This document shows, in pieces, positions 51,117-60,064 of a stretch of 64,000 nucleotides of DNA. The DNA is taken from NCBI GenBank assembly GCA_016712375.1, contig JADJRE010000004.1, forward strand, positions 124,001-188,000, given 5' to 3'. The stretch's first letter is position 1. The number at the start of each line of letters is the position of its first letter. Below the pieces are notes generated by a model. That model had not been told where the DNA came from and did not search any database. It saw only the letters and a program-made list of their open reading frames with translations. A program made the position numbers and the translations under genes. The DNA is from Rhodospirillales bacterium. GTDB lineage: Bacteria; Pseudomonadota; Alphaproteobacteria; Rhodospirillales; Defluviicoccaceae.

Positions 51117-52138
51117 CTCAACTGCTTTTCTTTAGGCCCAATGTATGGAGTGTGCGAACACTCCACCGAAAAATCGTATCCTAATTCTGCCACTAGGCTA
51201 TGCGCATCGGCCCTCAAATCTCCTTGACGCGAGTGGGGTCCTACGACGATCCGCTCAATAGGTAATCGCATGTTATCGATGCCATCGAAGAGCTTAATGT
51301 AGAGTATGTTTTCACACCGGCGGTGCACGTCCTTGAAGGAGCGCGTCGATATGCGCCTTTGTTCCGGAACCTCATCTCGGCATAATGGCATTATGACAAT
51401 TCGTACTTCGCTCTCTTCGCGAAATGCCTGGTGTTTAAAAGTACAAGCCGCACGTGCAAAGAATTTGTGCAGTTTGTCAAGATTTGGGCTTTCGCCAGCA
51501 TTTCGGAAAAACTCACAAAGCGCATCGGGAATAATCCTGATCAGATCCGGCCAGTGACTTTCAAAATCTGGAGTGTCGTCCTCGTATACTACCTTTTCAA
51601 GTCCTGCTATCCAATACTCATACATTTTGCATTCTTGCTCAAGGAGTTGCCAAAGCCCTTTTGTGTTTAAGACGATTGCGTATCCCCCATTAGCATATGC
51701 TCTCCACTGACTAAGAAGCCCATGTTGTCTAGTCCATTCATCAGCTCGCGCATGGCTACAAAAGGATGTAAAGAATGGACCGTCTTCTTCCATCCAACAA
51801 AATGTACGATCGTATTGACTATTTAAAATAGCGTCTGCGTCATGCTCTGCGGATTTATCGATGCCACCCATATTTATAACGCTGCTGCCAAAATCTTCAT
51901 TATGCTCATACACCTCACCGTGTTTTCTTTTCATGTGAGGAAGATAATACGGTTTGAGGTATGGCATCAGATGGCGAACCTCGGACGTGTCATTCAGCGA
52001 ACGGAAGTTTGTCGCCCATAGTTGTCTTGACCGAAGAATTCCTTTTAGGCCGCACTTCGTTGTGTAGTGCCAAAGTTCAGGATGCTCATCCCAGATTAAT
52101 TTCTGGCCATCCATGTTGCGCGTATTCTGTAATTTCAT
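51113..52138 (-). CDS. DUF2971 protein
   Basis: A 341-residue protein with the DUF2971 pattern: ELWHYTTKCGLKGILRSRQL and LWATNFRSLNDTSEVRHLMP at the start, FFTSFCSHARADEWTRQHGL, SQWRAYANGGYAIVLNTKGL in the middle and CTFKHQAFREESEVRIVIMP near the end. No enzymatic function is established to my knowledge; the YTTKxGLxGILxxRxLWATN start recalls ADP-ribosyltransferase-like folds, which is speculative. It is lower in GC than its surroundings. The membrane protein follows with a 4-base overlap. Confidence 0.8.
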   Translation of the reverse strand: MKLQNTRNMDGQKLIWDEHPELWHYTTKCGLKGILRSRQLWATNFRSLNDTSEVRHLMPYLKPYYLPHMKRKHGEVYEHNEDFGSSVINMGGIDKSAEHDADAILNSQYDRTFCWMEEDGPFFTSFCSHARADEWTRQHGLLSQWRAYANGGYAIVLNTKGLWQLLEQECKMYEYWIAGLEKVVYEDDTPDFESHWPDLIRIIPDALCEFFRNAGESPNLDKLHKFFARAACTFKHQAFREESEVRIVIMPLCRDEVPEQRRISTRSFKDVHRRCENILYIKLFDGIDNMRLPIERIVVGPHSRQGDLRADAHSLVAELGYDFSVECSHTPYIGPKEKQLR

Positions 52139-52765
52139 TGCTGACCGCTGGTCCTTAAGGCCTTAAAGCCGTGACGGCTATGGCGTCACGAATGGGTTCG
52201 AAAAGTATGCCAGCTGACCCGACACGTGGAATAGCTCTTGCTATCGACTTTCTAGCAAGCGTAGCCCGCGTAGAGCGGAGCAGACACGACTTGAGCCCAG
52301 ATCCGGCCGCCCGCGACATCCTCTCCCGGATTTCGCTTCTGTCCATCCAGGCTGCCCGTCGCTTCCTTTACCATTGCGGACGCAGCTTCCGAAACGCCGC
52401 AATTTCCGTTGTTGGGATAACGCGGCTCTTTCAGGGCCCTGGGGCCCTGTCGGTTCTCGGTGATTGTTGAACCGCCGTCGCTCATGTAAAGTCGTATTGG
52501 TTTTTGAAAGCGGCGTCGCCGTTTGGAGCTTTTGACGACAATTGACGACGTTTGATGACAGATCCGTAGCTATTGCAGCGTGAATCGAATCAAATCAATA
52601 GGTTAATTGAATTTTTTGGCTCAAAACGGATCCCGATCGGGATCCAATCGCACGTAAACCTTACGACTTGCGGCGTCGTTCGTCGTCGTCTGGAGCGAAC
52701 CGTTGCGGATATTCGGGCTCGCGGTGCGGGCGGCACCACCCCTGCGCCGCCCGCACCGTCTTGCC
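52139..52765. other. Low-GC to mixed intergenic region; one doubtful small ORF
   Basis: A minus-strand frame at 52252-52485 (MSDGGSTITENRQGPRALKE, then PRYPNNGNCGVSEAASAM) has no ribosome-binding site and no family I can name, so it is not called as a gene. A dyad CAGGGCCC-TG-GGGCCCTG lies at 52432-52449. Several copies of TTGACGAC- or TTTGATGAC-like words occur at 52528-52560. No tRNA or attachment-site core was recognised. Confidence 0.3.
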
Positions 52766-53212
52766 TCAGCGACCGCCGCCGGGACCCGGGCCGTTGCCCG
52801 GTCCCCGGCCGCAGGGCATCGCCTGCTGCAGCTCCTGGGCGGTGATCACCTTGTCGCCGTCGGCGCCGAGGGTCTGGAACCGCGTCTCGGCGCGGCCGGC
52901 GAGTTCGTCGCGGCTGAGCGTGCCGTCGCCGTTCGCGTCCATCCGCCGGAACATCCGCTGCATCCGCGCCTGGCGACCGGGCTTCGGCGCCGCCTGGAAC
53001 TCTTCGATCGTTACTTTGCCATCGCCGTTGGCGTCGATCTCGACGAAGCGCTCTTCGTGGCCGCCGCGAAACTCCTCCAGGGTGATCTTGCCGTCGCCGT
53101 CCTCGTCGAACCACTCCAGCATCATCGGGCACGGTCCGACGCCCGGGCCCATTCCCATGCCGGGTCCCTCCCATGCCTGGTGCCGCGGACCGGCGAACTG
53201 CTGGGTCACCAT
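52766..53212 (-). pseudogene. EF-hand protein, 5' end lost
   Basis: About 148 residues contain four EF-hand loops: DEDGDGKITLEE, DANGDGKVTIEE, DANGDGTLSRDE and the weaker GADGDKVITAQE. The first three keep the Ca2+ ligands at positions 1, 3, 5 and 12. The N-terminal GPGMGMGPGVGPCPMMLEWF is typical of the mature start of exported EF-hand proteins, but no signal peptide precedes it: reading upstream runs into the antisense of a histidine kinase. Thus the 5' end with its signal peptide has been cut away at about 53205. It ends with a Gly-Pro tail. Confidence 0.75.
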
Positions 53213-53453
53213 TGACGATGATGGACCGGGCATTCCGGAGGCGGAGTTGGAGCGCGTGTTCGAGCCGTTTCGCCGGCTGGAGACTTCGCGCGATCGCGGA
53301 TCAGGCGGCTCCGGTCTAGGGCTCGCCCTGGTACGCGCGGCGATTGGCGCACATGGTGGCAGCGTCGATCTCGCCAACCGCCCGGAAGGCCGACTGCGGG
53401 CGCGGGTCGTACTGCCTGGCCGACCAACCGCCTCCGAGCGGCGGAGAGCATGA
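53205..53453 (+). pseudogene. Histidine-kinase ATPase domain fragment
   Basis: Only the last 82 residues of a sensor histidine kinase remain: VTIDDDGPGIPEAELERVFE (G1 box), PFRRLETSRDRGSGGSGLGL (F and G2 boxes) and a typical C-terminus, AAIGAHGGSVDLANRPEG, then RARVVLPG. The H box, N box and sensor are absent; the sequence upstream is the antisense EF-hand gene. The frame stays open across the joint but has no kinase sequence. Confidence 0.85.
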
Positions 53454-53602
53454 TGGCCGTGAGCGACTGTTTTCCTTGCAATGCCGCCGCCTGCAAGCTA
53501 GCAAGGCTGCGTAGGTATTGGCGTCAATAGCCCGTACGGGGAGAACATCGTTGGCCGCCGCCATCTTGATCGCGACGGCCTCTGAGCAACGGGGAACGCC
53601 GC

Positions 53603-54992
53603 ATGGCCAACGCTACGCGAAGGGATTCACCGGTCCTCTTCTGGGTGACCATCGGCCTCGTGCTGCTGCTACCCCTGCCGCTTGGCTCCGTCTACCAGTG
53701 GAGTTGGGCGCTGATGGCGTTCGTCGTCGGCTCCCTCCTCGCCTTCTGGAGCACGCGCGTGGCGCTCGGCTGGCAGGAAGCGCCCGTCGGTTTCCGCGGT
53801 ATCTGGTGGCTGGTGCTGCCTTTTTCGCCACTGTGCTGTGGATTACCTTACAGGCTTGGTCATGGACGCCGCAAAGCTGGCATCATCCGCTGTGGACCTC
53901 GACCGCCGACGCGCTGCAGACCGACCTGGAGGAGCCGTAACACTTAATCCATTCGATGGCATATCTGGTTTGGCCCGGCTGCTCGCCTATGCCGGCATTT
54001 TTTGGATTTCGCTGCAATATTGCCGCCGGGCGGCGCGGGCGCGACAGGTATTGCTGGCGGTCACGTATGCCGGCCTCGCCTATGCGGTCTATGGCCTTTT
54101 GGTTTACCTCTCCGGTTCGGAAACGATTCTGATCTTCCGCAAGCCAGCGTATTTCGGTGACCTGACCAGCACCTATGTCAATCGTAATTCATATGCGACC
54201 TATGCCGGCCTCGCCCTGGTCTGCGCGACCGGCCTGATTTTAGTGCTGGTGACGCATGTTAGCGGAGCCGCGTCATCCGCGCGGGATCGTTTGCTGCGCT
54301 TTTTTGAAGAGGCCATAGGACGCGGCTGGCCATTGCTGATTACCTGGCTGGCGCTGCTGGTGTCGCTGGTGCTGACCCATTCACGAGGCGGATTCGTCAG
54401 TGCGGGGGTCGGGGTGCTGGTGCTGCTTCTGGCAGCGGCCTCCAGCCGCGCCGTCGGCCGCATGGTACTCCTTGCCGTCGCCGGCGTCAGCGTTAGCAGC
54501 CTGGCAGCGGTGCTGCTGATTGGCGGCGAGGGGCTGGTGATGCGGTTGGTGCAGACCTCATTCGAGCTTGAAGAGCGGCCACTGGTCTACGCTCGTACGA
54601 TGGAGGCGATCGGCGACGCTGGCGCGCTCGGTACCGGTTTTGGCACCTTCGAGGAAGCCTTTCGCTTTTACCGGACCAGCGACATCAACGGCCACTTCAA
54701 CATGGCGCACAATACCTACCTCGAAAATGTGCTGGAGTTGGGGTGGCCGGCCGCGGTGGCGCTGTTTGCAGTCTTTGCCGGGTTTATCGTTGCCTGCGCC
54801 TTGGGCATCCGCCGACGTCGGCGCGATGCCGTCTATCCCTGCGTCGGATTAGCCGCGACCATGCTCGTCGCCGCGCATTCAATGATCGACTTCAGCCTGC
54901 AGATCCCGGCGATCACGGCCACCTACATGCTCATCATGGGTGCCGCCTGCGCTCAGTGCTGGAGCAGCCGGCGACCGGTTGATCCTTGGTGA
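53603..54992 (+). pseudogene. O-antigen ligase/polymerase-like membrane protein, two -1 frameshifts
   Basis: Three frames join into one protein of about 460 residues: SPVLFWVTIGLVLLLPLPLG to WWLVLPF; then FATVLWITLQAWSWTPQSWH to ADALQTDLE; then GAVTLNPFDGISGLARLLAY to the end. The shifts are explained by one T missing from a run of six (near 53822) and one G missing from GAGGGAGCC (near 53930). The final part has about nine helices, with YVNRNSYATYAGLALVCATG and LVLTHSRGGFVSAGVGVLVL, the Wzy_C/O-antigen ligase hallmarks. It probably acts in exopolysaccharide assembly with the convergent genes downstream. Confidence 0.8.
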
Positions 54993-55038
54993 TGCTGTCG
55001 CGGTGGCGGGCTTCCGCCGGCAACCGGCCGACGCTGAT

Positions 55039-55892
55039 TTACCGCTTCGCCTTGACCATTTCTTCAAACACTACAATCTCATCTGGTGTCCGCAGTAGCG
55101 CCGCACGCACCAAGTTAAGCTGCTTGGTTTCCACCGCCAGCCGAGCTAACTCGGTAGGATTTGCTTGCCAAGCCCATCGGACCTGCTGAAACACCACCTC
55201 GCGATCCTCGCTCGCCATCTGCGGCCAGGCGAGGAAGGCCATCCGCAGCCGTGACCACAGCAACCTCGGTTCATACGGCGCGGTTATCAGCGCCAGACGC
55301 AAGGCAGAGACGGCGCGCGGCGACCAACCCTCGGCAAGCGCGCGCGCGTAGGCTAGCCGCGACCACGCGTACGGATTAGCGGGCGCCCGCGCCACGCCCT
55401 CTTCCAGTGCGGCAATTGCCCGCTGCAAGGCCGCTCCTGCGGCAGGGTCGTCACGAGGCAGGTTCTCCGAGAGCAGCAACGATCCAAGCCGAGATCCGTG
55501 TACACCCGACCGTCGGAAAGCCAGAAAGTACCGCTCTGCTGTGCGTCTACGAGCGCTGACAACTCTTCAACGCTGACCGGCTGCTGTTCCTGCAGCTTGC
55601 GGAGCACCGGCTCCCCATCGGCCGACACCAGCACACCAATCGTCCTCGGCAGGGCCAGGGCGATGAGAACAACGGAGCTTATGGCGATCGGTATCGCGAC
55701 CAACCGACGGCTATTATCGGCAGCGGAACGGCGCTGGCCCACCACAGGATACGTCCTGGCGTAACGCGTCTCCGAATTGTTCCCGCCCACAGCCGATCGA
55801 CGCTCGCGGCGAAACAGTGTGGCCGCCGCGGCATAGCATTGGCGGGCAACCCCTATGACTCGCGACGCAGTGACCGGTTGCTCACCTGTCAT
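55039..55892 (-). pseudogene. Membrane protein with TPR-like domain, one -1 frameshift
   Basis: The first frame gives a cytoplasmic N-terminus, one helix (LVAIPIAISSVVLIALALPR) and ADGEPVLRKLQEQQPVSVEE to GRVYTDLGL. Restoring one G (TTGGGATCG for TTGGATCG near 55488) joins it to GSLLLSENLPRDDPAAGAAL and helical repeats (AIAALEEGVARAPANPYAWS, RLAYARALAEGWSPRAVSAL) down to 55039. Such single-helix TPR-like proteins are common in exopolysaccharide loci. The function is unknown. It is convergent with the ligase gene. Confidence 0.7.
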
Positions 55893-55939
55893 GTCAGTCG
55901 AACGTAGTGGCCAGAAGACGATGACGCGCCGTTGACACT

Positions 55940-56539
55940 CTAGAAATAGCGCTCCGGAACCTCGATGACATCGCCTGGCAGAACCGGCGTGTCCTTATCT
56001 GCCACGATCGGCTTCCGTTGCGGATCGTTGGCGCGGACGATGCGGACGCTGCCGGTTCGGGCGCGGTAGGTAAAGCCACCGGCCATGGCGACGGCGTTAA
56101 CGACCGTCATGCCGCTAACGAACGGATAGCTCCCTGGCTTGGTTACTTCGCCGTAAATGTAGAACGGGCGATAGTTCAGCACCTCGACGCTGACGCTCGG
56201 GTTGATGAGATAGTCGGGGGACAATCGCTCAGTGATTGCCTGCTCGACTTGCCGAACGGTCAGTCCCTCAGCCTTAATATTGCGAATCAAGGGCAGAGAA
56301 ACATTGCCAGATCCGTCAACCTCGAATTCGCCCGAGAGATCCTCATGGCCGAACACGGTCACCCGGATCTTATCGCCGGAGCCGAGCTTATAGGCGGTAA
56401 GCTCCTCGGGAGCCGGAGCCGCCGCCATTGCTGGCATGCTCGACGCCCAGGCCAGCGGCACGGCGATCAATAATCCGGCGACGCCGCTTTTCAGCGCCTC
56501 GCGCCGGCTCATCCGCTCCACACTCATTTCGTCACCCAT
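55940..56539 (-). CDS. Polysaccharide export protein, Wza-like
   Basis: A 199-residue polysaccharide-export protein. After the leader come LGSGDKIRVTVFGHEDLSGE and FEVDGSGNVSLPLIRNIKAE (Poly_export domain) and an SLBB domain (PFYIYGEVTKPGSYPFVSGM, TVVNAVAMAGGFTYRARTGS), ending VLPGDVIEVPERYF. The leader MSRREALKSGVAGLLIAVPL has twin arginines (SRREALK) and then a hydrophobic stretch with AMA-like cleavage, suggesting Tat export; there is no lipobox cysteine, unlike Wza. AGGAAGGG precedes ATG 56539. It belongs with the ligase and porin genes. Confidence 0.88.
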   Translation of the reverse strand: MGDEMSVERMSRREALKSGVAGLLIAVPLAWASSMPAMAAAPAPEELTAYKLGSGDKIRVTVFGHEDLSGEFEVDGSGNVSLPLIRNIKAEGLTVRQVEQAITERLSPDYLINPSVSVEVLNYRPFYIYGEVTKPGSYPFVSGMTVVNAVAMAGGFTYRARTGSVRIVRANDPQRKPIVADKDTPVLPGDVIEVPERYF

Positions 56540-56734
56540 CGTTTTGCCCTTCCTGGGGCCGTTGACCCTCTGATCTGCACCCTCGTCCGACGATTTGGCC
56601 CCTACCCCAGAGCGGCTACACCGCACCTTTGTCCTGCCGCGCGGCTAGAAATCCTCGCCGTGCGGTCGCCCGAATACGTAACTGACAGCGGACGCTCGAC
56701 GTCAGCGTCCCGTCTTCGCCACTGGCGAGCCTTC

Positions 56735-58041
56735 TCAAAGCTGCGCCTCGATGCCGACCCTGACCAAATTCTGCCAGAAGCTGTTGGCGGTTGAATCGCT
56801 GCCGTTTGTTGTCCGGCGAACCAGCTGATAGCCCAGGGTTCCGTAGAAGTTCCGATTCATCAAGTAGCGGGCGCCAACTCCACTGACGTAGTAGTAGTCT
56901 TCTCTATTCGAGTCCTCATAATTGTCGTTGGTGACGGTCACCGCAGCAGTCAAGATCAAGTTGCGGAGGAGTTCGTGATCTGCGGACAAACCACCGGACG
57001 TACGCAAAATCGCGGGCGAGCCGGCCTGCGTCGTGTCCTGGATGGTACGGGCGGCGCGGGCATTCAGTGTCGTCAGCGTCGTCACGTTCCAAGTCATCGT
57101 ACCGCCGGCGGTAAACCCGCTAACGTCGTTGAAATCGCCGCTGAAGTACTGGGCCAAATAGCCGGCATAGACGTCGCCGAAAACGACGCCGCCGAGGTCG
57201 AGCGCTACTCCAGTGACCGCCGTGAAGCCATCAGAGGTGCGTTCAAGCCGTTCACCGCCCACCTCCTGACGATCATCGTAATCTCGCCGGTTACCCTCTG
57301 CCCGCACAAATGCTTCGTACTGCGGCAAAAACTCGTAGCCGAGCTGGTAGCCGCCGGCAAAGACGGTGCGGTCACGCGCGGCGGTGCTGGCATCGTCGCC
57401 CGTAAAGGTGGCTGTCTTGTCGTAGTTTAGACGAACGACAGTCGCGTCCCCGACGCCGCGGAAACGCCCGAAGGTCTGAACGTGGCGGAGGAATCCATTG
57501 AACACGTCGTATTCGGTCGGCCGCTTGGCGTCCGTTGGCGCGTCCGGTTCGCCTGGTTCTTCATGCTCGCGGGCATAGCCACCGCCCGCGAACAATGCCG
57601 AGTCACGGGTTATGTCAAGCCGACCGTCCGTGGCGAAGAAGTAGTCCACGTAGTCCAGCCGCGAGTACTCGGCGTAACGGCCAACATCGACACCGACCGA
57701 AAGTTAAGCGCGTGATTGGCCCAGTCCGATTCGACCGCTACTCCCGGGGTGATATCGGCGACGAAGTCGCTCTTTGCGTCCTTGGTGGAATTCACCGCGA
57801 ACACGTTGTCGTTCCAGGTGCCCTGGAGCCCAATGCTCGGGTAGACGAGAAAGGTTCCAAGGCGAACACCCAGCGGATCAAGTTCCGGGCGAGCCCGCGT
57901 CGCCACGGTTTCACCGCGCACCGCCGTGGCTTCGGGGCCTGTTCGAACAAGCGGCCCGAGCTGTTGCGCCCACGCGGCGCTGGAGACTGAAAGCGCCAGC
58001 GTTGTGATCGCACAGGCCGGCCAAACGTGTTTTGTTGTCAT
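56735..58041 (-). pseudogene. Outer-membrane beta-barrel porin of an exopolysaccharide locus, one -1 frameshift
   Basis: The first frame has a signal peptide (MTTKHVWPACAITTLALSVS, cleaved after AWA) and PSIGLQGTWNDNVFAVNSTK to WANHALNFRS. Adding one G (TCGGGTGTC) near 57690 joins it to GVDVGRYAEYSRLDYVDYFF and a long series of amphipathic strands ending VRVGIEAQL. It resembles the BBP2-type putative porins found beside Wza-like genes in alphaproteobacteria, thought to let polysaccharide leave the cell. The total is about 435 residues. Confidence 0.8.
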
Positions 58042-58181
58042 CTCATGTAGCCCCCGTTCGCCAGTCGATTCCCAATAACTTGCGATTTGTCGTCGGGAAA
58101 CTCTCCTGAGAAAATCCGCGCAAGTTCGTACCCGGCCCGATGCAATGATGCAACGCTGATCGTAAGAGCCGGCGGTTCTTG

Positions 58182-58784
58182 TCACAGCGCGGTGCGGCTG
58201 GCGTCATTGGCTGGCGGGGGCTCGACCGCGCCGCAATCGCGCTTGCAGATCGGCGTTGGGTCCCCGAATGGCCCGAATTCAGGCAAACTTTGCCGCTCTG
58301 GCAGAAGGCTATCGAGCGAGTCCGATCCCGGGCTCAGGGCGCCTCCTGTCAACAATGTGTTCTTTTTGTCGCAGGTCGGAAAGGCATCCGCGAAGACCTT
58401 ATGAATTTCGCCGGAGCTCTTTCGATCGGCCGGCGTCAGGGCCTTCGACAGCTGGTCGATGCAGTTACACTGCGAATCGCCCTGCTGGCCGCGAGCCGCT
58501 CCCCAGCCACCAGCCCGCAGCCGCTCGGCGGTGTAAGTGGCGATGACGATGGCGCGATGCGGCGATGGATTCTGCGCGTCCTCGACCAGCGATCGCAGCG
58601 CTTCTTCATTCGGGCACTGGTCTGAGCCCGAGGCGACGGCGTCGATGGCCTCGATGATGGCAGGCGGTATCAGGGGTGGAGCTGACGTCGCGGCCCGAGG
58701 ACCGGACGGAAGCAGGATCAGTAGGCCGGCGATCAGCATTGCCGCAACGGGACTGGCTTGCGCTGTGAGCGATATTCGAGCCAT
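58182..58784 (-). CDS. Exported protein of unknown function
   Basis: The 200-residue product starts at 58784 (MARISLTAQASPVAAMLIAG), with AAGAGAAG upstream; an earlier GTG at 58808 is possible. The hydrophobic segment and LPSGPRAATSA suggest a signal peptide. The mature part includes five cysteines (SDQCPNEEALR, DSQCNCIDQLSKAL, AFPTCDKKN, ICKRDCG) and a family-unknown helical region, TYTAERLRAGGWGAARGQQ. It lies next to the exopolysaccharide genes in the same direction. Confidence 0.6.
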   Translation of the reverse strand: MARISLTAQASPVAAMLIAGLLILLPSGPRAATSAPPLIPPAIIEAIDAVASGSDQCPNEEALRSLVEDAQNPSPHRAIVIATYTAERLRAGGWGAARGQQGDSQCNCIDQLSKALTPADRKSSGEIHKVFADAFPTCDKKNTLLTGGALSPGSDSLDSLLPERQSLPEFGPFGDPTPICKRDCGAVEPPPANDASRTAL

Positions 58785-59114
58785 TCTTCTCTTGCTCCGT
58801 CCAGTCACCGTTCCTGAAACGTCTCTTGCGTCCCCCGACAGCTTGTGGCGCCGGGTTGCACAGGAGCTTCTTGCATCAGCGGCACCGCTACCGGTTGCCT
58901 CGGAACGCGGGCCGGTTCGGCGATGGTTTAGCGATTATAGGAGCATCGGGTGCCCCCGTCGGTGTCGGAGGTCATAGTGCGCACGCGAAAGACGCGCTAT
59001 GCTTGCGTTTCATCTCCGTCCCTTGCGCATCGGCGGTAAGCTCGTAAATGTTGCCGTGTAATCTTTTGCGGTTCGCACGATCCCGGCGCCTCGTGTGTGC
59101 CCTCGTAGGTTTTT
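58785..59114. other. Divergent intergenic region, nothing recognised
   Basis: The 330 bases between the exported-protein gene and the phosphatase gene contain only short open frames without ribosome-binding sites. Promoters for both divergent genes are expected here, but I cannot point to a convincing -35/-10 pair. Confidence 0.35.
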
Positions 59115-59915
59115 ATGCCGCGTGAAATGCTGAAACGATTTCTCAACCGCCGGCCTCGCCTGACCGTTCACACGGCCAGCGTGCCCGACGGGCTTCGCGT
59201 TTACGCGATCGGCGACATCCATGGTCGCGCCGACCTGCTACGACACATGCATCGGCTGATTGCCGTCGATGCCCAGGGTACCGGACCTGGGATCTGCAAA
59301 CTCGCCGTTTATCTCGGCGATTATGTAGATCGCGGTCTGCAGAGCCGGGAAGTCATCGACATCCTGCTGGACGAGGCGCTGCCCGGCTTCGAGAGCGTGC
59401 ACTTGCGCGGCAACCATGATCACGAGCTGCTCGCCTTTCTGGAGGATCCGCAGGCCAGCGCCGCGTGGCTGCGGTACGGCGGGGACGCGACGATCTACAG
59501 CTACGGCGTGCGGCTTCCCTCCGAGGCGCCCGCGGAGGAACGGCTGGCGGTGCTGCGCGACCGGTTGCAGGAGGCGCTGCCGCCCCGCCACCACGCTTTC
59601 TTCTCGACTTTGCCGCTAACCTACGAGATCGGTGATTATCTGTTCGTTCATGCCGGCATTGATCCCGACAAGCCACTCGACCGGCAGACCCCCACCGACC
59701 TGCTCTGGATCCGCGACGCTTTTCTCGAGGCGGAAGACGATTTCGGCAAGATCGTCGTGCACGGCCACTCGGTCTCCGAGTCTCCTGAGGTGCGCGACAA
59801 CCGCATCGGGATCGACACCGGCGCATGCTACACCAACGCGCTCAGCTGTCTGGTGCTGCAGGGAAATCGCCACCGTTTCCTCTCCACCCGCGCTTCGGGT
59901 GACTTCGCAGCCTGA
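59115..59915 (+). CDS. PPP-family (calcineurin-like) protein phosphatase
   Basis: A 266-residue metallophosphoesterase with all family motifs: GDIHG (33-37), GDYVDRG (68-74), GNHD (99-102), then FVHAGIDPDKPL and VVHGHSVSESPEV. These coordinate two metals. Bacterial PPP phosphatases of this length act on phosphoserine, phosphothreonine or phosphohistidine. It stands alone, upstream of the glgM-glgE genes. Confidence 0.92.
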   Translation: MPREMLKRFLNRRPRLTVHTASVPDGLRVYAIGDIHGRADLLRHMHRLIAVDAQGTGPGICKLAVYLGDYVDRGLQSREVIDILLDEALPGFESVHLRGNHDHELLAFLEDPQASAAWLRYGGDATIYSYGVRLPSEAPAEERLAVLRDRLQEALPPRHHAFFSTLPLTYEIGDYLFVHAGIDPDKPLDRQTPTDLLWIRDAFLEAEDDFGKIVVHGHSVSESPEVRDNRIGIDTGACYTNALSCLVLQGNRHRFLSTRASGDFAA

Positions 59916-60064
59916 CTCCCTCGGGAACAATTCTTCGATCGCCGGTTCCTGCGCACGGTTGAAGCTGTGCCCGCCTTGAGCGCGGTGGAACAGCGATTGA
60001 CGTATTGCCACCATACAGTAGAAAGCAGCGTCATCCCTCCCGTGTCGAGGAGCCGCCCCCGCCC

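Noticed and set aside
52170..52210. tRNA or attachment-site core (GGGTTCGAA)
   Set aside because: The T-loop-like word lacks an acceptor stem, anticodon arm and matching copy at the other end of the AT-rich unit.
52252..52485. Minus-strand ORF of 77 codons, briefly considered as a group II intron leader
   Set aside because: No ribosome-binding site, no recognised family, and no domain V-like sequence nearby.
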